64,000 nucleotides of DNA from Saccharomyces uvarum. Taxonomy: Eukaryota; Ascomycota; Saccharomycetes; Saccharomycetales; Saccharomycetaceae. Shown here in pieces: positions 29,544 to 39,825 of the stretch (position 1 is the first letter of the stretch; each line of letters starts with the position of its first letter). A program made the translations under genes and the position numbers. The stretch is from assembly GCA_947243795.1 (NCBI GenBank), contig OX365929.1, positions 1,054,001-1,118,000 of the forward strand. Reading direction: 5' to 3'. The notes under the pieces were generated by a model. The model ran no database searches. It saw only the letters and a program-made list of their open reading frames with translations, and was not told the origin of the DNA.

Positions 29544-29945
29544 AGGAAGAAAAAACAAACAAATATACCTTAATTATTTACTTGCCATGGTTGCTGCTAG
29601 AAGCAGCGCCCGTAACGAAAATGGTACATTAAAAGCAATACACATTAATACCCACACACACGCACACATAAATAGGTTTTTATTATTAACACTACCATTG
29701 TTATTATATATACTATTGAATATTGCATTTTGTAATTTTATAAGCTTTTTAAACATGAAAGCTCTCATCATCAAAATTCTCGGAAATAGGCCATTCATAC
29801 TCTACCCGATGATAACCGAGATCAATAGAAATACAAGTAACCGATGGAGAAAAGAGCAGGAACAGATCATAGCATGAATTAGCAAGATACTCAAAATATT
29901 TGCTTTCCGCATGATATAGTTGCTTTCAATACTGTTGTTCCTTTT
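29544..29945. other. HKR1-ARO80 intergenic region
   Basis: A 402-bp spacer containing the HKR1 3' signals and the ARO80 promoter. An ATG-initiated 96-codon frame (29587-29877) begins 43 bp after the HKR1 stop but shows no family features and is not called as a gene. Confidence 0.4.
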
Positions 29946-32810
29946 ATGTCTACCAAAAGAAGATCCTCAGAAAATACAGTACCTACATTTCCAAAGCGGA
30001 GAAGAACATACCAAGCTTGCATCAACTGCAGATCAAGGAAGGTGAAATGCGATCTTGGCCCAGTCGATAATCCTCATGCCCCACCATGCGCTCGCTGTAA
30101 AAGAGAGCTAAAAAGATGTCTCTTTAGTTCCAACAGAGAAGCGATGCATAGGCTATCGCCTAGCATGATTAATATAACAAGTACAAGTGCTTCCAGTAAG
30201 AGCGAACAAGGGGCACCAAATGAGTTGATGAGCCCGACTCCATCAGATATGGCTTTGTCAGGAAAGAACACTGATAATGAAACGTTATTCAAATCAGAAG
30301 GTATGAAATGGAAACTTGAACTTTCATCCATGCAGAACGCTTTAGAGTTTTTAGCGCAAGCGGCTGGTACCGTGGCTAAAGAAGGTGCGAAGGAAATAAT
30401 AAAGGATGAGTCCACAACAATAACGCCATACGTAAACTCTTTGCACTCATCATGTCAACCGTCCACAGATGAAGGGTTAAAACGACTTTCAACATGTGTG
30501 AGTACTGCTTCTGATACGAATACTCCAGACGAAAATTTAACGGTTGCGCTTGCTACCACCCTGAATGCAAATAGAACAACTTCGCAATTGATAGAAGAGA
30601 TTGGTAAAGTCAGGCCAATACCTACCCGAAAAATAGAGGACTTTGAATATATCGGTCCATCTAACCTGCTTACCAAAGAAGAAGCAATTGAGCTGATCGA
30701 AGCATTTTTTCTCACGATGCATCCGTTCTTTCCTAACATTCCGTTCCAATTACACGATCCAAAAGAATTGGCACAATATCCCATTTTGTTCTGTGCGATT
30801 TTAACTGTTTCCGCTCGGTATCATCCTTTCGATACTCTGGGGTTAGATAATGGAGAAAATGGGGCAAGGCATGTTGAAGTTCATGATAAATTATGGGTGT
30901 ACTGCCAAAAACTGATATCTCAGACAATTTGGGCAGAAGCTAGCACAAGATCAATTGGTACTGTGCTTGCATTCATAATTTTCACGGAATGGAACCCAAG
31001 GAGTATTCACTGTAAATGGTCTGACTACGCAAATGATCCAGAACTAAACAATGTTAATATCAGAGGGAGTAAAAATATTAACACAAGAAGGGATGAAGAA
31101 GGATTGACAGGTGTTGGCGCCATTCGTAGAAGTGATCGTATGTCATGGATGCTAACGGGGTCCGCAGTAAGGCTCGCACAGGATATGGGGTTTATTGAAA
31201 ATAGTTCAAGAATATTTATTGTTACTCATATCTCTGAGACCACAAGCGCAATGAATATGAACCAAAGGTCTGTACTAGCAGAATCATTTAGTGTTTTGAA
31301 CTTGAACTTAGAAAGGTTCGACAATGACGGAAATGAAAACAACGAGAATTATCTTGGGAATGAAAAGTTTTATCTAGATGAAATTCTGCCTAATGATGAA
31401 CGTAAAGAGAGGTGGAAAAAGGTTTTAGAAAATTCAGAGGCTGACAGCGACAACGAGAAATGTGTTCTGACAGATTGGGAGAGAGAGTTTTTAAACGATG
31501 AATACGTTCTATATTATTCCAATAAGAAAGACGATACAAATTTGGCACAGAATCAAATGCCACCATTTCCGCTAAGATTCTCATTTGCTCAAAGAGCAAA
31601 GATAGAGATAATTCGGATCCTATCAATTGCTTATGAGACCATCTACTGCGAAAAGAACAAGAGAAAACTGGCAACTACTGACCAAAGGCACAACCTATCT
31701 GTCCTGAGTGTTTTTTCTCCCTTGATGGAAGGCTGGCTTAGCAACTACAGAGAGGTTCTTGTCCCTCTTTCTGATGTTCCATTTTCTTTAGCGGATAGAA
31801 AGAATAAAAAACAAGTTCTTAACAATATCGATAGAATAAATGGCGAAAGTATTATTACAGATTTCAATTATTGTCAGCTTTACATTTTTTCACTTGCACT
31901 ACAAGTAGATGGGAAGATAAGCAGACTAAACATGAGTGAAATTGTTAAAAGCGCAAGGTATGTAGAATTAGCGTACAAATCTGCTAAAGAAATATTAAGC
32001 TCTGCAAAAAGGGTCTCAAGACAATGCATGCTGAAGTACATGCCCGTTAGATGGGTTATACGAATAATTAGATCAATTGCCTTTATAGTGAAGTGTTACC
32101 TAACACTTACTGGCAGTGAAATAGCAACAAATCCCGACGCCAGAAACATTCTGAAACTGAGTGCAATATCTGTTGATGAAACATTCGATCTCATTCGCGA
32201 TACTGCAGTAACTTTGAAGGAGGCCACACCAGATGAGTTACACCTTTGCCAAAGGTATGCAGCCATATTAATGTACTTATGTACAGAAATGAAACTTCGA
32301 AAAAAATCCCATTTAGAACGACCACCCACATCAAGAACTGGTATAACCCCCTTGAAAAGCACCGGCGAATCGCCGTTAGAAGGAGCAAACCTTGCTAAAG
32401 GGCCAATTTTTGGCAAGGCTGCTGGCACTAGTAAGGCAGAGTGTCTTTTCGATCCATTAGAAAAAACTTCTGCAGAGGCAACAAGTAATAATCTGAATAA
32501 CTCAACGGAGTTACCATTTAAAACCGGTCTAAATTCTTTTGTGGAACAGACCAACGATATTACAGCAATGTTACTGAACAATGAGCTTTTCCAAGGCCCA
32601 TCGTTATCTGAAGAAGTCACAGATTGGTTTAGTGCTAGTGAAGACATTGGGCTGGAGTTCGTAGAACCATGGACAGAGCTAATCGAACAACGATACATGC
32701 AATGTGGTGATGGCGATAACAATAATTTCGAGAACTTATATAACTTATTCGCGAATAGTAATGACACTGACACTGACACTGACAGTTTAAGGCCAGCTGC
32801 ACATAAATAA
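29946..32810 (+). CDS. ARO80: ARO80, Zn2Cys6 activator of aromatic amino acid catabolism
   Basis: A 954-residue fungal binuclear zinc cluster factor (S. cerevisiae 950). The six cysteines are at 25, 28, 35, 48, 51 and 58, after a basic stretch (KRRRTYQ). A fungal transcription factor middle homology region follows across about residues 235-500, and the C-terminus is acidic and Asn/Asp-rich (ending with repeated DTDTD). Aro80 binds CCG-repeat sites and induces ARO9 and ARO10 when tryptophan, phenylalanine or tyrosine is the nitrogen source. The loop between Cys35 and Cys48 is long, as in Aro80. No break is seen. Confidence 0.95.
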   Translation: MSTKRRSSENTVPTFPKRRRTYQACINCRSRKVKCDLGPVDNPHAPPCARCKRELKRCLFSSNREAMHRLSPSMINITSTSASSKSEQGAPNELMSPTPSDMALSGKNTDNETLFKSEGMKWKLELSSMQNALEFLAQAAGTVAKEGAKEIIKDESTTITPYVNSLHSSCQPSTDEGLKRLSTCVSTASDTNTPDENLTVALATTLNANRTTSQLIEEIGKVRPIPTRKIEDFEYIGPSNLLTKEEAIELIEAFFLTMHPFFPNIPFQLHDPKELAQYPILFCAILTVSARYHPFDTLGLDNGENGARHVEVHDKLWVYCQKLISQTIWAEASTRSIGTVLAFIIFTEWNPRSIHCKWSDYANDPELNNVNIRGSKNINTRRDEEGLTGVGAIRRSDRMSWMLTGSAVRLAQDMGFIENSSRIFIVTHISETTSAMNMNQRSVLAESFSVLNLNLERFDNDGNENNENYLGNEKFYLDEILPNDERKERWKKVLENSEADSDNEKCVLTDWEREFLNDEYVLYYSNKKDDTNLAQNQMPPFPLRFSFAQRAKIEIIRILSIAYETIYCEKNKRKLATTDQRHNLSVLSVFSPLMEGWLSNYREVLVPLSDVPFSLADRKNKKQVLNNIDRINGESIITDFNYCQLYIFSLALQVDGKISRLNMSEIVKSARYVELAYKSAKEILSSAKRVSRQCMLKYMPVRWVIRIIRSIAFIVKCYLTLTGSEIATNPDARNILKLSAISVDETFDLIRDTAVTLKEATPDELHLCQRYAAILMYLCTEMKLRKKSHLERPPTSRTGITPLKSTGESPLEGANLAKGPIFGKAAGTSKAECLFDPLEKTSAEATSNNLNNSTELPFKTGLNSFVEQTNDITAMLLNNELFQGPSLSEEVTDWFSASEDIGLEFVEPWTELIEQRYMQCGDGDNNNFENLYNLFANSNDTDTDTDSLRPAAHK

Positions 32811-33227
32811 AATTAGATAAGAGAATTATTTAATTAGATAAATGATTAATTGCTACGGCCATTAAAATATGCATATAAATCTAGTGACTGAGGGATACAC
32901 AGAGACATGTATATTAAGATGTTTTACAGTTTTAAAGCAGGTTTCTAATGGTACATTTTATGTCAGCTATTCCACTCAACCAGACTACTTACTTATTTAC
33001 GACTTTTTTCTATTAACGCATCCAACGAATAACCATTTGCTCAATAAGAAATATGAAGCAAAAAGAAATTGGAAATGTTAAACATGCATTAAACATTCTA
33101 CACATGCTAAATGATAAAAATAAGGTTGTGGTGTGAAGATACCAATAAAGACATCTTATAAACAATGCTAAAGTTTTGGAATAGGAAAAAAAAAAAAAGT
33201 TCATAAGGTTCATCGCGAATTGAAATT
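32811..33227. other. ARO80-SIP1 convergent intergenic region
   Basis: A 417-bp AT-rich spacer between converging genes, with A runs near 33187-33198. A 70-codon plus-strand frame (32869-33081) and a 66-codon minus-strand frame overlap it. Neither has recognisable features, so only 3'-end signals are expected. Confidence 0.4.
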
Positions 33228-34735
33228 TTACTTGTTGCCATGAGCTTTTTGTGTTTTATAATAACAAGGGGCGTAAATTACTTGAGTAATAAATTTTCCC
33301 TCATATCTTGTGGTACAAGCTACACTGATGATTTCATCCCTGATGCTGCTTGTCAATAAATGGTTTAAATTCACATGGGGGATAATATGGTTTATCGCGC
33401 CTTCATCCTTATCACCTGACTCTGAATTTGGATTGCCCTGGTTTAAAATTTTGTTTAGATATGATGAGTTTAAGTATATTGGCAAGTCAGGGATCGGGTA
33501 TCTGCTCAAAAATACAATCTCTGCTGTTTCTGCGTCAATATTACCTCCTTGTTGTAAAGTAGCAAACAAGTCATCTTGGTTACAGTCAACAACCTTATGC
33601 GTAAAACTTGGAAGGTCCTGAGATGGTGGATCTTCTTGTACAGGTGGTGCAGAACCGTTATCTATAGTGAATAAACTTGGTATTTTATTTGAATATTCCA
33701 ATATTTCAGGTTTAATCTGGGCCATCAAATCCAAACTGCTTGCTTTCAAACGAACAAACGAATCCCGCAGATTAGCCGAGTTTGACCTACTCAGACCTCT
33801 GTAATCTGAAAATGGCGTGCTTGGTCTTTCAACACCCTTTGCAGAATAATATGAAGATTTACGAGAAGAAGATGATAATCGTTTAGGTTCGGGTCTTATG
33901 GGAGCTTCAACATCTATTGTCGAACCCACCTGAGATTCCGTGTCTGCTTCATCTCTGAATGGCTCGATTGTGTGATAACCAGGCAAAACTTCGAACCAGT
34001 TCACAAACTTACCCTCTGAATCTGTAGCTGTAGGTAGATAGTTTGAATGAGTCAATATGCCATTGATGGAAAATTGCAGTCTATAAATGCCGGGAGCTAA
34101 AAACAACTCTGGAACAAACCATTCTTTATGCACAGCATCATAAATCATGCGGATCCTTGGATTTAATTGCTTTTCGGAGTCTAAACTTGCATCCTCATCC
34201 AAATTGACCTCAAGCTGTTCTTTAAGAGCAGATGCAATATCATGACTTATTATAGAGACTTCTGTAGTTGCAGGCATGTTACTATCATTTTTCCATTTTA
34301 AAATCACTAAAGTGCTTTCAGAGGAATTCGTTGATGATATTGAAGACATGCTTGACATTGAATTATAATGATGAGGAATTTCCCTATGCTGTGGTACAGA
34401 ATATTGACTGTCATTGTCGTTAATAATTGGATGCAGTGGATGCAAAGGCTGCAGATTCAAGCTATTCGTTAGGACACTTTTTCTTGGTTGTAAAGAATGC
34501 AAAGAAGCAAACGACGATCTTCTTGAATTTGAAGCAGACCTTAATTTTTTATTCTGCACTTTTTTCAATGACTTGTTTTGATGTTTATTCAAATCTCTTT
34601 CCATCAAAGTTTTGTCACCATACAACTTCATCATCATTTTTGCAGTGGCAGATATAGGCGCGCCTGAATCATCATTAGAATCGCTTGAGTTTTCCTTATA
34701 ACCGATATTATTCTCACTATTACTACTATTGTTGC

Positions 34736-34789
<54 letters not shown>

Positions 34790-35711
34790 GGGTTGCGCTG
34801 TCCATAGTATAAGTTGAGTTAGAGGAATTTACTCTTGAGAGGCGTTGAATGTCTTTTTTCAGAGCGTTTTGTAAAAGAGATTGGTTTAAGACCATATCCT
34901 CACTCTGTAGCACACCCGCTTCAGCATCTATGTTATCACTTTTTGATTCTTTGTCAAGCTGTGAGTCGTCAGACAATATTGGGTCAGGATCAAGGTATTG
35001 ATACTGGTATGCATGGACAGACGGTTTTTTTGAATAAGTTTGTTTGATAGGAATATCGATAGAATCGGCTTTGCTTAAAGGTGGCAGTGATGTAGAGTGT
35101 ACGGATGATGATCTTGTTGGGGAGGGGGAAGCAGTAGCCGAATTTTCCAGAAGAGTTTTCTTCAATGCAATGATACTCGAACGATGTCTCTCATGGTGAG
35201 GATGATCTTTTCGCCCGTCCCCCATTGTTTCATCGACAATGGTATTATTCACAGTCGACAAATCGTCTGGATAATTCTTAGTTTGCTTTACAGTGGCCAT
35301 TGATGGACCAGGACTTAAAAAAGTTGGCGATTTAACTTGTTCTTCAGGGGCACTTGCGTCATGACGATCATATAAAGACAAATTAGCTAACGTAGTCTCG
35401 TTATCATCTGCTGCATTGGCCACCGAGTAATCCTTTTTAAATATAGGGGAAGACTCGCTAACATCATTATTGGTACTATCATCACAATCTGATGTTGAGG
35501 GTTGAGACGCAAGTAATTGCATTCGAGGAGGGATAGCGGCATTATCGTTGTTAGAATGACTGGCATGCCTCTTATGAATACTCTTTCTATTGTTGAACAG
35601 CTGAGAAGTTATGCTACCTTGGCGATCTTTATTGAAGGCTTCATGCAGATGGTGAGCATGGTCCTTCTTGGCCGAATGCAATGGATCATGAGTGGAAGGG
35701 CTGTTCCCCAT
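33228..35711 (-). CDS. SIP1: SIP1, beta subunit of the SNF1 (AMPK) kinase complex
   Basis: An 827-residue protein (S. cerevisiae 815) starting MGNSPSTHDPLHSAKKDHAH. Gly2 followed by Asn and Ser fits N-myristoylation. The long N-terminal half is low-complexity with an Asn tract (about residues 307-325). A carbohydrate-binding/KIS-type module follows at about 465-600, including LVILKWKNDSN and the ..HKEWFVPELFLAPGIYRL.. region. The conserved ASC domain at the C-terminus (about 690-827) joins the kinase alpha and gamma subunits. Sip1 sends Snf1 to the vacuolar membrane under glucose limitation. The start ATG is complementary to 35709-35711. Confidence 0.95.
34738..34789 (-). repeat. AAT trinucleotide run coding poly-Asn in SIP1
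   Basis: A pure ATT run on the plus strand reads AAT on the gene strand and encodes about 17 Asn residues, followed by mixed Asn/Ser. Length is probably variable between strains. Confidence 0.85.
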
Positions 35712-35990
35712 GATGGCAGCAAATTTTTGAAACGATGGTTCGGTTTCCCACTAGATTGGTCTACAAGATAGGAATGAAAATAAAAACAACTCGGAAACGC
35801 ACTTTGTTTTGCGCAGCTATTGCCTTTAATCCGATATACTATTGTAAACTAAATTACCTCTATTATTTCGTTATAACAATGGGAAAAAAAAAAATTATGC
35901 AAGGTAAAAGGGTCTGCATTTCGTAGAATGTGACGAACATACCAACTCTCTACAGAACACTGTATATAATTGTAATATGTGTCGTATGCA

Positions 35991-36878
35991 TTATAAGAGT
36001 TGTCTGGCCAGCGCAGATTGTAGGTCATGCACCTGTACCATGAGCTTACAGTCATCGGAGCATTTCGCCCCGACCATTAATTCACAGCATAAATTGTCGA
36101 TGTCTAAAGAAGAATATTTAGGTAGGGAAGAGATCTGTCGTAGGATGCGGGAGCAAGAAACTTTTTCTTTCAATATGGGATTTTTGATGTGATCCATGCT
36201 TTCGGATGGAGTTTCGAGAACCACTCCACGAGGGGCGGATGCTGGTAGTATAGAGTCCAGAGGTTCCTGGTTTATCAGATGTCTTGATGGTACATTTTGA
36301 CTTCCAAGGGGAGATGCCCACGTATTCTTCGAGTCAGGGATGCTATAGTTCGAAATGTAGCTTGAACTGCAATCAGAATATACACACAGATTCAATCCGG
36401 CAGTTCCGATTCCCTGCGTACACACTTCTGCTTCCGTGTCCGTATTGACAGCGATGCTCCCGCTTGAACTGGGCGATGGCGCTTCTTTAGTGCTGTTATT
36501 GGGCGTTTCATTCTCCTTGGTCTTTCTCTTTTGCAACTCCCTGTCATCTTGTCCCCCCTGCTGTTTATGTAATTCATCTAGGAAGGCCAGTATCCTCACG
36601 TCATCCGCATTCTGAGCTCTATACCTTGTTATTTCCGATAGTAATCTCCTCAAAGAGCCTTTTAGAAAATCCGTTGGGCATCCCTCGACTCCAACAATTC
36701 GGTCCTCTCCTCCAATTGCTTTAATTTGGCTTCTTTCCTGTCTCGAAACGCCTGTTGGGCTGCCCTGTTCTGTGCAGTCCTCTTATTCTTGGCCTCAGCG
36801 TCAATCTATTTTCTGCCTGGCCTGCCCACCTTCTTTCTTAGAGTCCCGTCCCTGTTCATTAAACCCTGTCCACTCATT
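35991..36878 (-). pseudogene. CAD1: CAD1 (YAP2), bZIP stress factor, broken
   Basis: At the CAD1 locus between SIP1 and DYN2. The ATG at 36878 opens a frame with GTLRKKVGRPGRK, but a TAG at 36808-36806 stops it just before the basic region (KNKRTAQNRAAQQAFRDRK). The bZIP part continues in the same frame to about 36665. There the frame shifts, with sequence missing relative to S. cerevisiae. The remaining 220 or so codons (DFLKGSLRRLLSEITRYRAQ onward) are open to the normal stop. The C-terminal cysteine-rich domain is well conserved (ISSLPKYSSLDIDNLC, then CSDDCK). The middle is about 100 residues shorter than S. cerevisiae Cad1 (409 aa), and most of the N-terminal Cys-rich region seems gone. 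No ATG precedes the bZIP past the stop in usable form. Loss of a working Yap2 is likely. Confidence 0.85.
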
Positions 36879-37042
36879 GCTGCCTGCCAGACCCAGTGCT
36901 CATCACATGATGACCATCAAGAAGAGTTAGAACCAGACCTGCCCAACAGAACCTTCCCTTTCCTTAAGGGCCATCATTATGTGCCGCCCAATTCGTATGA
37001 AATTATAGTAATACGCTATTAATTCATTATAAAGAACACTAT

Positions 37043-37478
37043 TTATGCTGTTTTGAAGACCAAAAACGCCAGTGGACCGATGTAGAAATACACGAAATGG
37101 CCCTTCTCGTGGGTCACGTAGCTGCCGAAGTTCTTGCCAACGATTACATGCCAGGTGTTACCGTACTTAACGTCCAATTGCTTCTTGACCGTTCCGGCAA
37201 TGTCTCTTTCTAGCTGAAAGTTGTCCAGGGCATCTTTACTGATGGCCAGTATATCCTCTTTCAATTCATCCGTCTAATTCCTGCTTGTTAGTAAATATAT
37301 ACACACACACGTACACCTTAGCACGTCTACATACTATGTCGGATGCCTTTACAATAGCTGCAATACATGGAAGTAAGCCTTCCTTTCCCCCAAGTTAGTA
37401 AAAATGGACCAAGTAAAAAGCCAAAGGACGTAACTGAGACTTAACTGACATACGCGTACTCTTGTTCTCCCCGCTCAT
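37043..37478 (-). CDS. DYN2: DYN2, dynein light chain (LC8), three exons
   Basis: The gene is split. Exon 1 is 37454-37478 (25 nt, MSGENKST and one base), exon 2 is 37335-37357 (23 nt, PIVKASDI), and exon 3 is 37043-37273. Joined they give 92 residues, the length of S. cerevisiae Dyn2, which also has two introns. The protein is LC8, a dimeric hub that binds dynein intermediate chain Pac11 and nucleoporin Nup159. Conserved LC8 residues are present ([20 protein letters not shown] and [13 protein letters not shown]). Both introns have GTATGT donors and TACTAAC branch points. It is divergent from SNX41. Confidence 0.96.
37274..37334 (-). other. DYN2 intron 2 (61 nt)
   Basis: Donor GTATGT at 37334-37329, branch point TACTAAC at 37293-37287, and acceptor TAG next to 37274. 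A short TG/TA-rich run precedes the branch point. At 61 nt it is near the small end for yeast introns. Confidence 0.9.
37358..37453 (-). other. DYN2 intron 1 (96 nt)
   Basis: Donor GTATGT at 37453-37448, branch point TACTAAC at 37400-37394, and acceptor CAG ending at 37358. It precedes the 23-nt micro-exon. Confidence 0.92.
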
Positions 37479-37532
37479 GTTAGCCTGATTTCCTGCTTTC
37501 TTTACCTCTTTTGTTGTTGCTCTTCTTTCGCT

Positions 37533-37540
37533 TATAAAAG
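37533..37540 (+). promoter_or_regulatory. TATA box, probably for SNX41
   Basis: TATAAAAG lies 159 bp upstream of the SNX41 ATG within the divergent DYN2-SNX41 promoter. The assignment to SNX41 is from orientation and distance. Confidence 0.4.
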
Positions 37541-37698
37541 TTTTGGAAGCCTTTCTTTTCTACAGTTTCGCTGTTTGTAAATCCCATTTAAAGGGAGAAG
37601 AGAATCAGGCCAAGATAACGGGACAAGAGTAGTTAAATAGACACGTATCTATAGACGTATCGTATAACAACGACGGAGACGACTACGCATCCACACTA

Positions 37699-39585
37699 AT
37701 GGATCACAACATATTCGACGGGCTGCTGGAGCAACACAGCAGCGCCTCAGAGATGGACCTATCTGAAGAAGACAACAACCCGTTCGTGGGCACCCATCAC
37801 CTGTACGCCTCTGGTATCGGGACCGGTATCGGTGGAGCCCTCCCCACAAACACAAGCACTAACTCTCCACCCTCTTCGTCGTCTTTTCCGTCGACTCCAG
37901 TGCATTCTTCATCTGCTGGCTCTTCCAGAGCATCCCCCACCTCTTCTACCTCTTCGCATGCAGTTGTGGAGGCTGACGCCGAGACTGAACCGTTTGTTTC
38001 CTTGTCAATGTCTACTACTGCCACCACCCCCAAGAATACTCCTCATAATGTGAATGGGCCGGAACTTATCCAGATTATCGATGCTGGCGATTTCAAAGAC
38101 CCCTGGGGGAAACACGCTATTGGTTATGTGATTCTGTATGAAAGCAACAAGATCATTAGAAGGTACTCGGAATTTCATTCGTTGAGGCAATCCCTGGCTA
38201 GACTGCTCCCTACGATAATTATTCCACCTATCCCATCCAAGCACTCTCTCCTCAAATATATATGGAACCCCATAAATGCCACGAATGACTCCAAGATCAT
38301 CTCCACCAGAAAGAAAATGCTTAATTCATTTCTGTGCAACTGTTTGAACATCGAAGAGATAAACGATGACATCGTTTTTCAAAAATTTCTGAATCCTGAG
38401 TTCAATTGGAAAGACGTTTTAAGCTCATCGCCGATAATCATCCTACCATTGAATAATCTTTTAGCCCCACCTTTAAACCCAACAAAACCAAGTCCTTTGC
38501 ATTCTATACTACCCATCCCGTCTAACTCTTCTCTGAAAAATTATAACTTGATTTGGCAACAACATATTACCATGAAAAGTCACAGTGAAGTCTCTAATCT
38601 GCCAATAGAGATTATTCAAAACGAGCCTCAATTTACACATATTGAAAATTTATTTCAAAACTATAAAAGAATAATAACTCACCTACTGAAAAATATAAGA
38701 ACAAACAAGTCTCATTTCCACTCGTTATCCACGTATTTTGCAGAATTGGGTGCTTATTATAATGCCTTTAGTTTGGAAAACGATACCGCCATGCCTAATG
38801 GCGACAGCGAACGTAAAAGAAACTTTAACAATCCAATGTTAGAAATCATTGGTCACATCGAAAAGATAGGCCATTCATTCGATATTATATACATATCTTC
38901 AGAGATTCTAATTGAGAAATATAATTCCATCCTGGAGGACCCCCTTAACGAATTGTCACAATTTCTAAATGAAGCATTCAGAGTTCTAAATTTTAAAAAA
39001 TTGAAGTTTTTGCAATATAAAATCTTGGAGAAATTAATTATTGAAAAAGAGACCAAATTAACAAACCTTACCGAAATCGAAAATCAACTGCAAAAAATCA
39101 ATGACAGCCTCGTAAACTCCACTATATTGGCAGACGATAATAATATGACAGATGCGAGGGGTGTTGAGCCAAACGTTGTTAAAAAGGACACAAGGTCATT
39201 ATCCAAGTCAAGTACAAACTCCAGTTCCAGCGGACATCAAAACGAGATCCGTATAGGAACAAGTAAACTAAACTACAAAACTTCTACACCCACAATGAAT
39301 TTGAACAAACTTGAAATCAAACAACTAACAGAACAAGAGAGATCTAAACAGATTAAACAGTTGAAACAGGATCTAACTAAATTGAAGGATTGCCTCTCAA
39401 TATGTGTATCGGATATGCTAGAAATAAGCGCTTCATCGTACAAGAGCTTGATGTATGCATATAACCACATCCACTTGACCATTGCCAAGATCTTGAAACT
39501 TTTCACAACCAATTTCAAAGCATGGATCAGAGAATGTCTAGAGAATTGGAAACTAGCCAAGTCGCGTATCGACCAATCATTATAA
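37699..39585 (+). CDS. SNX41: SNX41, sorting nexin (PX-BAR)
   Basis: A 628-residue sorting nexin (S. cerevisiae 625). The N-terminus is acidic then Ser/Pro-rich (DLSEEDNNPFVGTHHLYASG). A PX domain follows at about residues 123-235 with the phosphoinositide-binding RRYSEF motif and IIPPIPSKHS. A coiled-coil BAR-like region fills the rest. Snx41 pairs with Snx4/Atg24 and Snx42/Atg20 to retrieve proteins such as Snc1 from endosomes to the Golgi. The ATG at 37699 gives MDHNIFDGLLEQ, aligned with the known start. No break is seen. Confidence 0.95.
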   Translation: MDHNIFDGLLEQHSSASEMDLSEEDNNPFVGTHHLYASGIGTGIGGALPTNTSTNSPPSSSSFPSTPVHSSSAGSSRASPTSSTSSHAVVEADAETEPFVSLSMSTTATTPKNTPHNVNGPELIQIIDAGDFKDPWGKHAIGYVILYESNKIIRRYSEFHSLRQSLARLLPTIIIPPIPSKHSLLKYIWNPINATNDSKIISTRKKMLNSFLCNCLNIEEINDDIVFQKFLNPEFNWKDVLSSSPIIILPLNNLLAPPLNPTKPSPLHSILPIPSNSSLKNYNLIWQQHITMKSHSEVSNLPIEIIQNEPQFTHIENLFQNYKRIITHLLKNIRTNKSHFHSLSTYFAELGAYYNAFSLENDTAMPNGDSERKRNFNNPMLEIIGHIEKIGHSFDIIYISSEILIEKYNSILEDPLNELSQFLNEAFRVLNFKKLKFLQYKILEKLIIEKETKLTNLTEIENQLQKINDSLVNSTILADDNNMTDARGVEPNVVKKDTRSLSKSSTNSSSSGHQNEIRIGTSKLNYKTSTPTMNLNKLEIKQLTEQERSKQIKQLKQDLTKLKDCLSICVSDMLEISASSYKSLMYAYNHIHLTIAKILKLFTTNFKAWIRECLENWKLAKSRIDQSL

Positions 39586-39699
39586 CGAGCATTAGCGCCC
39601 CGCGTCGCACTATAAATAACACATTTATACTTATACACGTAAATGTGAATATAAGTTATAAATACTGGGTATATACTCCTCTTATTATCCTCATTTTTA

Positions 39700-39730
39700 T
39701 TACCCGCTCCCCTTTTTCTCCGGTGGCAAA
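39700..39730 (+). promoter_or_regulatory. RPN9 promoter: Reb1 site and PACE (Rpn4) element
   Basis: TTACCCG (Reb1 core) lies at 39700-39706 and the exact proteasome-associated control element GGTGGCAAA at 39722-39730, about 100 bp upstream of the RPN9 ATG. Rpn4 binds PACE to coordinate proteasome genes, so this pair fits the gene well. Confidence 0.85.
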
Positions 39731-39825
39731 ATCGAAACGAATAAAAACTAGTATTTCGAAAATAACTACCCACTATAGATCCAAAACAGTGGTACAGGAA
39801 ACCAAACTATATTACCATTAGCAGG

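Noticed and set aside
29587-29877. 96-codon ATG-started frame between HKR1 and ARO80
   Set aside because: AT-rich, no recognisable features, and lies in HKR1 3' and ARO80 5' flanks. Conservation would be needed.
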